Assembly (NCBI RefSeq): GCF_050624435.1
Contig: NC_134545.1
Location: 82,223,563 to 82,287,562 of the forward strand
From: Tenrec ecaudatus
Lineage: Eukaryota > Chordata > Mammalia > Afrosoricida > Tenrecidae
Length of the DNA: 64,000 nt
Direction of reading: 5' to 3'
Shown: piece after piece, positions 55,924 through 64,000 of the stretch
Layout of the letters: each line of letters starts with the position of its first letter
How positions within the stretch are numbered: the stretch's first letter is position 1
Position numbers and translations under genes: made by a program
Notes under the pieces: model-generated
Told to the model about the DNA's origin: nothing
Database searches by the model: none
Seen by the model: only the letters and a program-made list of their open reading frames with translations

Positions 55924-56274
55924 AGGCCTCAAGCTTCTGGGGGTTTTGTCCTGGTTCTTGGCTAGCCCCTCATGGAGGCTGCAGCATGGTCAGCCGGCTG
56001 CAGGGGAGGGAGGCTGGGCCTTGTGTATTGAGGGGCTCAGCTCCTGTTGGCCACGTGACCAGATTTCACATGGTTGCCACCTGAATCCCTCTGGAAAAGC
56101 AAGTCACCCATTGGGGCCCAGACCCACAGGAAAGAGGAGGAGTCAGTCTTCCTGAGCCGGGGCTGGGCCTGACTGGTTGCCAGGCAATGTGGCGAGGGCT
56201 GGACACGGGCTTCTGCCCTCACAAGGACCACAGGAGCTAGGTGAGGCCATCAGGGCCCAGGTGAGTTCAGCAAA

Positions 56275-56450
56275 CCCAGACCCCCACTGCCATCGACTTG
56301 ATTTTGACCATATAGGCCAAAGTAGAGCTGTCCCCCAGGGTTTTCAAGACTAAATCTTGATGGAAGCAGATGACCTCACTTTCTCCCTGGGAGCCGCTGA
56401 GGGGTTGACCTCAAGGTTGGTAGCTGAGCACGCAGAACTGGCATGGACTT
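56275..56450 (-). repeat. AfroSINE
   Basis: Reverse copy: CACTGCCATCGACTTGATTT, GGTTTTCAAGACTAAATC, TTGACCTCAAGGTTGG. Confidence 0.75.
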
Positions 56451-57421
56451 GCAGGCAGTGAGTTTTTGTGGTTTAGGCCAAAGGAGAAGCAGGGATGGCA
56501 GCTGGGGACCCCGTCACTGGAGGCCGAAGACGGCGGGAGGGAAGGGTGCGCAGGGGGCACCCTGTCCCCTTGTCCTGTGGGGGGTGGAGCAACACTGACT
56601 CCCCCTGAGGATGCCCTTTTCTGGGCCCAGAACTGAGAGCAGGGGCATTGCCTCTGGCCTCTGGGTATTGTGTCTTCATCTGGTGGTGACAGCTGCCCGG
56701 TGGGGCAGCGTGGAGTTGAGGCTTGGTGGGGTGCCAGGCCGTGGGGAGCACTCTTGGCATGGAGGCATCCCCGGCCTGGCTGCCTTCAGGATGAGAAGGG
56801 CCGGAGCTTGCCCTGGTGGCTTAGAACAGTGCTCCTGGCTGGTTGGCTGGTTTTCAAGCAGAGAAGAATCTCGGGAGGCGATCATTCAGGGAAGGATCCC
56901 AGGAGAGGCACGGGTGCAGTTTGAGAATCAGAGTCAGTATTGTTGGACCATGAAAGTCAGCCTGGTGGCGAAGTGCAGGCTGAGCCTGGAGGAAGCCCAG
57001 CAGGCCCGGGGCTGGGCTCTCGGGGTCTGAGAAGCGGTTTCCGACGCCGGATTGGTGGCCTCAGCATCCCATTGATGTGCATGTGAGAGGCTCAGAGTGA
57101 GCAGGTAAGGGACACAAGGATTCCCAAGGCTCCACAGAGCATGGCCTGAGCATGGCCTGATCTGGAAGGTAGAGCTGAGTGCCTGCTCCCAGGCATCTGG
57201 CCCCCAGTGGGCATGGATGGACGTCATGGCTGGCTTTGGTTTCAGCTGGACCCCGATGAAGCCACCACCTCCCATCCTGGGTGCAGGGCCCTGCTGGGCC
57301 ATGTGTGTTTGGTGATGGCAGTGGTTTCTGGGGTCTCCAGGACTTGTAGCCATTGACACCTGGTCCTTGGGCTGATGTCAAAGGAAGCACCATATTCATC
57401 CTCTGGTCAACCAGGGAAGGA
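56451..57421. other. Unassigned intergenic sequence
   Basis: GC-rich, no gene recognised. Confidence 0.5.
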
Positions 57422-57622
57422 CCATAGATGGCATAGTGGTTAGGAGTTGGCCTGCTAAGTGCAAGCTCAGCTGTTCAAAACCACTCGTTGCTCAACAAGA
57501 GAAAGACGAGGCTTTCTGTTTTCAGAGTTACTGTCTCAGACACTCACAGGGGCAGTTCTGCCTTATCCTGTAGGGTCACTATGAGTCAACATCAACTTGA
57601 TGGCAGTGAATTTCTGTTGGGT
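57422..57622 (+). repeat. AfroSINE
   Basis: ATAGATGGCATAGTGGTTAG head, GCTGTTCAAAACCACTCG, CACAGGGGCAGTTCTGCC, AACATCAACTTGATGGCAGT tail. Confidence 0.85.
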
Positions 57623-60190
57623 TGGTCCCCCAGGGAACCCTGGAGGCGTCCCCTTTGAGGGGCTCTGACTCCTGCAGCATGTGACCCTGAAGATAAGGTT
57701 CTGCCTTCATATTTTGATATCGTGCACCAAGCATCATGCTGAGGGCAGGACCTCATGTCAGCCTCTTGGCAGTCCCCAAAGCCGGCCTGTATCTTGCCGG
57801 CATGTGGATCAGGGCTGTAGATGGCTCCGGAGGGACTTGGGGTACACACAGCAGTCTTGGCTCTCGCCCTCCCCTCTAGCTGGCCTGGCCCCCACCAGCC
57901 TCAGGGAGTAGAGCCACTGAGCACAGGAGGACCCTGCCCTGAAGTTCAGCCTCCCTCGCCTTGACGCCTGCTGTCTCCTGCCACAGCCAGCAGGCTCAGC
58001 CTCCAGGGAACAGAGGCAGCCTTGTGGCCAGAATTCCTGCCCTGCTCCCAGTTCCCCCATCACCCTCCTTGGCTGGGTGTCTCAACACCCCAGAGTAGCA
58101 CATTCCATTCTTGGGCACTGCTGGGGGCTGGGGGTTCCCAAGGCCCCAGCAGAGGCTGCTGTTGGGGCCGGGACCCTGGGCCCCAGCCACGCACATTCCA
58201 GCAGCAGCCACCCCACACACTGAATTTCCCAAGGAGTGAACTTTAGCCAGGATTACAGCCGACTAAACAGTTGTGGGCTCTGAGCTTCCTTTGTGAGCAC
58301 CAGAAGCTGAATGCTGGTGGGACTGGGGGCTGTCTCCAGTTGTCGGGGAAAGGCCACCGTGGGAGGCTGGCCCCTTTGCCTCTGTCCAGTCAGGTCCTGG
58401 GAGCCTGGTGGCAGGCATGGCTGTTTGCACTCCTGCTGCTGGATGTCGCCCCTGCAGACATGAGTGTCTGATAGTAACTCCCACGTGCAGACTGACCGCC
58501 AACAAGTTACTTAACCCCTCTGAGCCTCAGCCAGGCCCTCAATAGGATGGGGGTGTCCCAGTGTCCACCTCAGAGGGCCATGTGGGGGCTAAGATTCAGT
58601 GTGTGGCCCTATGAGGAATAGTTGCTGTTGCAGGTGGTCTCCCCAGTACCAGCTTTCTGTGTGACCTAGCGATAGACAAAGAAGCTTCCAGAAGCAAATG
58701 AAAAAATATTTTGTTTGACTCACATTTCTTCACACTTGGAAGCCCACTCATATTATCTGGAGCCAGAACCCCAGGTATAGGCTCCTGCCACCTCTGAGAG
58801 TGCCCACTCTAGCCCCGCTTCCCTGCCCATAAGGGGTCTTCATTGATTAGTGAATCCAGGATTTGCCAAGTGCCTATCACATGCAGGCTCTATGCCAGGC
58901 CATGGCTTTTGGTGAATAGCAACACTAATTGCCACTCGGTGAACATCCCTTTGCCGGGTCCAAGTTCATTTCCCTGCTTCAATCCCAGCTGCGCTGGGCA
59001 GACAGGTTCAGAAACAGCGGGTCCCATGATCAAGAAGTTACAGGACTGGGACCCAGCATGGGGCCACCAGCTGCTTCCCCAAATCCTCCCTCCTCTGTCA
59101 GTAGACCTGGACTCTGTTTCCCCCACTTTCTTTCAACATGGGGTGGCCCTGTGATGTCATTCTGGCCAGTGAGAGCTAAGTGGAAATGTACCAGGTGGGA
59201 CTTGTTTGGGAAATGACTGCTTCCCTCATTAAAAGGGCCACAGGCAGCTGGCATGCTGCCTGTTCTCCGAGCCCGGAATGTGTGGGGAGGCTGGGAGCTG
59301 GAGGCCGCACCCTCTTGAAGCCATGGGATGAGCAGAGGACTAGCCTGGGAGGGCAGCTGTGGGTGTGCAGGACGGCCACCCCCAGTCTCCTCACGTGGAG
59401 GTGTCCCCACTGTCCCCCAGGGTTTCTGGGCCGCACAGATCCAGCCTTTGATTGGCATGCTCGGCCTGGAATGCTTTCTGGGCAGCACCAGCCTCAGGTC
59501 TGCAGGCCTGCCTTGTGGCGACGGGAGATGGAGGGAATAAGGTGGGGTGCAGGGCTGACCAGGCCTCCCTGGTCTGTGAAGATGCTTCTCTGGCCCCAGG
59601 GACATGAGACCCCTGGGAGGTGTGACAGAAGGTGTTGGGGACCAGAGCAGGGTCCTGACCCCTCAGGGTGAGGTGGGTGAGGCGTGCCTTATGAGGGCTT
59701 TCATGAGGTGAGGAAGGGAGCGCCCCACTCCCCTCTCTAGCTGCCAGCACCTGACAGAGGTCAGTATTGTGCTGGGGCCAGGAGCCGCCCCAAGTCCTGT
59801 GTGCCCAGTGGAAAAAGAATCCCTGGTGGTGGTTGACCGTAGAAGTGTCTGTAAATACTTGGTTGGTCGGGGTGGGAGGCTATGAAACAAGGCGCAGATT
59901 CAGGGAGTAGGGGAGTGGGGAGGGTTTGGGTGAGGGTGGGTGGCAGTAGATGACTCCGAGGCGAAGGGGAACAAATAGGCCTCTGGCACTCCTGACCTTT
60001 GGAGAGAGAGGCCACCTGGTTGCCCAGGATGGGGGCTTACGGGCAGGTGGTCAGACCACCTGTTAGTTCGACCTCAGATGAGCCCGCAGCTCACACTGAC
60101 CCACAACAGAGCACACAGGCCCTCAGGAGAGGCCATCTCCCTCCATTCCCCCCGGCAGGGCTTTGTGCCAGAGCCGCTGGGACAAAGGCT
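57623..60190. other. Intergenic, mostly unassigned; MIR and L2 traces
   Basis: MIR-like at 58485-58640 (CAACAAGTTACTTAACCCCT) and L2-like at 58845-58920. The long frames here (such as 59030-59605 on the minus strand) lack homology or codon structure. Confidence 0.5.
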
Positions 60191-60214
60191 CTCCTCAGCT
60201 CAAGGGAGTGAGGT

Positions 60215-60916
60215 TTGGAACTCTGTGATGCTCATCTTCCTGAAAAAGTGGGTGGTGCATAAGCAAATGTGGTGAAGAAAGCTGATGGTGCCTGCTTATC
60301 AAAAGATGCAGCGTCTGGGGTCTTAAAGGCTTGAAGGTAAACAAGCGGCCATCTATCTGAGAAGCAACAAAGCCCACATGGAAGAAGCACACCAGCCTGT
60401 GTGATCACAAGGTGTCGGTGGGATCAGGTTACCGGGCATCAAAGACTCAGAACAAAAAATCATGTCAATGTGAATGAGGGGGAGGGCAGAGAAGAGACCC
60501 AAAGCCCATCTGTAGGCAATTGGACATCCCTTTACAGAAGGGTCACAAGGAAGGGATGAGTCAACCAGGGCACAGTATAGCACCCATGAAACACAACTTT
60601 TCTTTAGTTTTTCAATGATTCCTCTCCCCCACGATCATGACCCCAATTCTACCTTATAAACCCGGCTAGACCAGAGCATGTACACTGGTACAGATAGCCG
60701 GAAACACAGGGAATCCAAGACAGATAACCCCCTGAAGATCAATAATGATAGTGATAACAGGAGGGTAGGGAGAAGGGGGGTACTGATCAAAATGATCGAC
60801 ATATAACTACCCCTGGCCCACAGGGGGATGAACAGAAAAATGGGTGAAGAGAGAGAGCAGTCAGTGTAAGACATGAAAAAAACCTATCAAGGGTTCATGA
60901 GTGAGGGTGGGTGAGT
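60215..60916 (+). mobile_element. Repeat A, tail lost
   Basis: CTGTGATGCTCATCTTCCTG, GGTCTTAAAGGCTTGAAGG, GGCAATTGGACATCCCTTTA through ACCTATCAAGGGTTCATGAG. The final ~200 bases with the A tail are absent where repeat B begins. Confidence 0.75.
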
Positions 60917-61640
60917 GTGATAGTTACGCAATCTAGTCAATTTGAGTCTTAAGAGTGGAGGGGTGGAGTTTAGCTTGTCAGTCAGATCACAGCTTGACCT
61001 CATTTGGAGGTGCTAAGGAGACAAATAGCTCCTTGGAGGTAAGACAGGCTTACTTCCTGGGAGACATTGCAGTTGACAAGCCACATGGAGACAGGCTGAT
61101 GGAGACAGGCCGGAGCGTTGGAGCAGGAGAAGCCATGTGGAGACCCCTGCCAGTGCTGAGATGCTTACACTGGATCCACAAGACTTTCCATCCACTGGCC
61201 TGTGATGGTCCTGCATCGGCATCATTGCATGTATTTCGTGAGTGTGAAGAGGACTTTATAGATTGGTATCGGATATACAGGCTAATACTGGACTTATGGA
61301 CTTGATTTGGACCGGGCTGGGATGTTTTCTCAATATTCAATTGCAATTGTATATAAAACTTTTTTGTGTGTGACAGTTTCGAATGCTCGGTTTATTCACT
61401 TCAAACACATACCAAATAGTCTACTTACTCAAAGTAGCCAATAAAGTTAATTCAGTATATAAAAGCCTTAGCCCCATTAGACATTGACATCATTAGTGTA
61501 CTCACCTGGGTAGAGTTGGAGAGAGCAGGAGATGATGTCTCCTCCTTGGTTCCTAGTTCTCTGAGTTCGAGTCTCTACCCAGGTAAAGCTCTTTATTATA
61601 CACACGAGTGTCTATGAATTTGTTTTTCTAGTCTACCAGC
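60917..61640 (-). mobile_element. Repeat B, reverse, with a ~230-bp insertion
   Basis: GTGATAGTTACGCAATCTAG, GCCAGTGCTGAGATGC and TATAAAACT run to about 61365. The left-end block CTATGAATTTGTTTTTCTAG resumes near 61593 and ends TCTAGTCTACCAG. Confidence 0.6.
61366..61592 (+). mobile_element. Unidentified insertion with TATA box in repeat B
   Basis: About 230 bases not found in the other B copies, starting near TGTGTGACAGTTTCG and containing AGTATATAAAAGCC (about 61455-61470). It could be a short LTR or a promoter-bearing SINE-like element. No flanking duplication is evident. Confidence 0.35.
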
Positions 61641-62080
61641 CGCCCCCTCACTGGGAGCAGCCCCCTATGGACTCTGACGCCCTACTCTGGGTACATCTGT
61701 CCAGGCTTCAATCTCTGCTGGTGCCCCCTCCCCAGCCTCTGCTGGCACCACCCCTCCTAGAATGCCAAGCATTTGCTTGGCAGCTTGACCTCTTGCTTCT
61801 ACTGCAAGCCTTCTCCCTTGCCTGCCCTTCTCACCTCAACTCTTCGAGTCCCAAGAAGAATCCTCCCTGAGGCATTTTAGCCCCTCCCTGCCCCCCAGCA
61901 TGCAGGACCCACCGCCTGCCTCAGCTGTCGGCTTATCTAGACAGGTTGTCCTCTGCTCGTGGATGGAGCATCAGGACACTCAGACTTCTGGGCCCCCTGG
62001 GTGTGGTTTGATGGAGTTGCCCTCCGGTGGGGTCCCGTAGTTCCTAAAGCGCCTTCGATGGTTCTGCGGCCCATCTACTG
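61641..62080. other. Unassigned intergenic sequence
   Basis: Pyrimidine-rich, no gene or repeat recognised. Confidence 0.5.
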
Positions 62081-62234
62081 CAGTGGTCTTCATGTTGTGG
62101 TGACCCGCAACCATAACATTATTTTTGTTGCTACTTCATAACTGTCATTTTGCTACTGTTGTGAATTGTGCAACCCCTGTGAAAGGGTCATTTGACTCCC
62201 AAAGGAGTCGAGATCCACAGGTTGAGAACTGCTG
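62081..62234 (+). mobile_element. SPIN-type hAT MITE (154 bp)
   Basis: Starts CAGTGGTC and ends CACAGGTTGAGAACTGCTG; the interior CTTCATAACTGTCATTTTGC is shared with 5039-5613 in the same orientation. A small deletion follows the left end. The flanks ATCTACTG/AGCTATTT match at 5 of 8 bases, a decayed duplication at best. Confidence 0.8.
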
Positions 62235-62834
62235 AGCTATTTGGAATGTACTCTACAAGGACGTGTCTGGGCGGGGCAGGCAGGGAGAAGCTGTATTTCT
62301 GGTAAGTTTCCAACTGATGCCGGCATGGCTGGTCCAGACACCACACCTGTTCTATCTCCTGTGGGTCAGGGACAGCACCCAGAGGTGAGGCCAGCTGCTG
62401 GGGCGCCAAGGATGGACGGAAGGAGGGAAGGCCTCTGGCTCTTGAAGGTCTGCCTCCCTGGGGTCCAGGTTCGGGGCGGGGCGGCGGGGCTGGGATCAGG
62501 CACTGTTCGAATGTGGGAGATGGTCCTGGGCCCTGGGAGTCTTGGGGGTGGGAGGAGGCTGGGGAATGGCCCCTCTGCTGCTCCTCAGGGGCTCCCCAGA
62601 CAAAGGCACTGAGTTTGGATCCCTCACTTGTTTGAGGGGACCCTGCACAAGCACAGTCTTGGTCTCTGTAGACATTCCAAGTGTGTCTGTGGACAGGCAA
62701 GGGTCGGATAAGGGCTCTTTCCGGAAGTCCACTCTAAACTCCTATTCCGTGCCCATCCACTGCCCCCTCCCACCCCCTCGGGACTTAAATGACAGAAATC
62801 ACCAAATCACCTGGTCAATATCACAAGGGTATGT
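62235..62834. other. Intergenic gap between the two convergent genes
   Basis: No recognised repeat; GC-rich with G-runs (GGGGCGGGGCGGCGGGG near 62474-62490). Confidence 0.45.
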
Positions 62835-63629
62835 GTTGGTTTCTTTGATTTAATGAAAAACTTGAAAAAACAAAACAAAAATGAGAAGACAGAACCCGAG
62901 CCAGTTCTGCGGCCTCAGCAGTTGCAATAACTTATTCACCATCAGGGAGCCATGGGGGGCGGGGTGGGTGGATGGCCCAGGCTGTGATGGGACCCTGGCA
63001 GGAGTCTGCTTGGAGTCCCCCTCTGGGGCCCCAGGGACCCTTGGCCTGGGGAAACTAACAGAGGGGCAAAGATGGAGACGGCTGCAGGGGCTGGCTGGCT
63101 GGGGGATTCTGACGAACACCATGTCTTGGGGAGTGGGGGGTGCCTCTGAAGGCACGTGAAGTGGCAGAGGGTAACCGCCCAAGTAGCTCTGCCTAGTAAG
63201 AACTGCTCCCCGCCCCCCCCCCCTTTGCCAAGGTCCCCCGCCAAGGTGAAGTCCCACCCCCATCAGAGGTGAGCCCATACCCCTCATACTCGGCTTCTTT
63301 GGGAACCTCCTCATGCTGCTTGGGCCACGCCTCTTCATCTCAGTTTCTTCAGTCTGCTTTCTGGGACCCCAGGTTTAGCAATCTCCCCCACCACACCCCT
63401 CCCCTCAAAGTGTGAAAGTTGTGCTCCTAAGAAACGATGCCCAAAGTTGGGGGGATACTCAAGTTAGGGAGCGGTCTTGGGCCCCACGCCCACACCTTAG
63501 GGTCTGTGGGGCAGCCTGGGAGTGGGTGAGGCCAGGCAGGGGGAAGGCATGCATGTCTTGGGCAGGGGGGGAGCGGGCAGAGGGCAAGGCACAGCTGGCT
63601 TTGGAGGGGACAGTGGGCAGGAGTGCCCG
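62835..63629 (-). other. SFRP5: SFRP5 3' UTR (approximate end)
   Basis: Runs from the stop codon to a minus-strand ATTAAA at 62849-62854. About 0.8 kb, in line with my recollection of the human gene. It holds a poly-C run near 63213-63224 (poly-G in the RNA). Confidence 0.6.
62849..62854 (-). terminator. SFRP5: SFRP5 poly(A) signal candidate
   Basis: ATTAAA on the minus strand, a common variant hexamer, with T/G-rich sequence downstream on that strand. No AATAAA was seen nearby. Confidence 0.5.
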
Positions 63630-63973
63630 TCAGTGGGGGTCAGCCCCGTAGAAGAAGGGGTAGTAGAGGGAGCAGGGGTAGGAGAACATGAACTTGACTG
63701 CAAACTTCATTTCCTTGTTCTTCTTGTCCCAGCGATAGACGGCCATGAGCAGCAGTTGTCCGTCCACCTTGCGGCCCAGGACCAGGAAGCTGCCAGCCAG
63801 GCTGTCCAGCTGCGGGCAGGGGCAGCCAGCACCCTTCTTCATGTGCAGCACCAGCCGCTTGGCGTCCTTGCGCTTCAGGGGCCCCGGCTTGAGCAGCTTC
63901 TTTTTCTTCTGGGACCCAATCAGCTTCAGGTCCCCGTGCTCCACCTTGATCTCTTTGATGCGCATTTTGACCA
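63630..63973 (-). CDS. SFRP5: Secreted frizzled-related protein 5, last exon (NTR domain)
   Basis: SFRP5 is a secreted Wnt antagonist with an N-terminal frizzled-type cysteine-rich domain and a C-terminal netrin-like (NTR) domain. This exon encodes the final ~114 residues, most of the NTR domain: VKMRIKEIKVEHGDLKLIG, the basic run KKKKLLKPGPLKRKDAKRL, the cysteine pair in GAGCPCPQL, MAVYRWDKKNKEMKFAVKF and FSYPCSLYYPFFYGADPH. The acceptor is CCCCCCAG, reading TG GTC AAA, so one codon is split with the previous exon, which lies beyond the right edge. Stop TGA is at 63632-63630. The end ADPH is one residue shorter than the human AAEPH as I recall it. The frame is intact. It is transcribed towards ZFYVE27. 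Confidence 0.95.
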
Positions 63974-64000
63974 CTGGGGGGAGGGCACAGAGTGTGCTCA

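Larger units (their letters stand above)
54770..55945 (+). other. ZFYVE27: ZFYVE27 3' UTR
   Basis: About 1.2 kb from the stop codon to just past the AATAAA at 55918. No SINE is seen in it. It holds an overlapping ATTTA run at 55592-55608. Confidence 0.85.

Noticed and set aside
57422-57622. tRNA-like box B sequences (here and in every AfroSINE)
   Set aside because: They belong to tRNA-derived SINE heads and lack a complete cloverleaf, so no tRNA gene is called.
59030-59605. 191-residue minus-strand open frame between the two genes
   Set aside because: No recognisable family, no splice context or CpG island, and overlapping plus-strand frames of similar length.

Overview
Mammalian nuclear DNA, most probably from a tenrec (Afrotheria). 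Two repeat classes point there. AfroSINE-type elements (tRNA-like head, tail ending in a GTCGGCATCGACTC-like motif) are scattered throughout. Three elements have SPIN-type hAT ends; SPIN has been reported in tenrec but, as far as I recall, not in other afrotherians. The species call is inference. The gene content matches human 10q24.2, where the order is MARVELD1 - ZFYVE27 - SFRP5.

Layout. 1-32.5 kb is intergenic. It begins with a possible terminal exon of the upstream neighbour (889-1757, MARVELD1 by synteny only). The rest is mostly nested mobile elements: AfroSINEs, an antisense L1 split by later insertions, two mariner copies, SPIN elements, solo LTRs, a dispersed repeat here called 'A' (A-tailed, 10-17 bp target-site duplications), an LTR-like repeat 'B', and an RPS26 retropseudogene split by a repeat A. 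A CpG island at 32.56-33.2 kb (CRE, NRF1, ETS and CTCF-like motifs) is the ZFYVE27 promoter. ZFYVE27 (protrudin) runs on the + strand to a poly(A) signal at 55918. All 12 coding exons, including the 21-nt exon beside the FFAT motif, join in frame into a 410-residue protein. From 56 to 62.8 kb the DNA is again intergenic. The last exon of SFRP5 lies on the - strand at 62.8-63.97 kb, converging on ZFYVE27.

How it works together. The window holds one complete gene (an ER membrane protein that promotes neurite outgrowth) and the 3' end of a secreted Wnt antagonist. They are neighbours with no sign of shared regulation. The most informative content is the stratigraphy of transposons, where target-site duplications and a paralogous empty site allow insertions to be ordered. 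I found no evidence of a novel protein-coding system; nearly all other open frames are chance frames in repeats, introns or tandem arrays.
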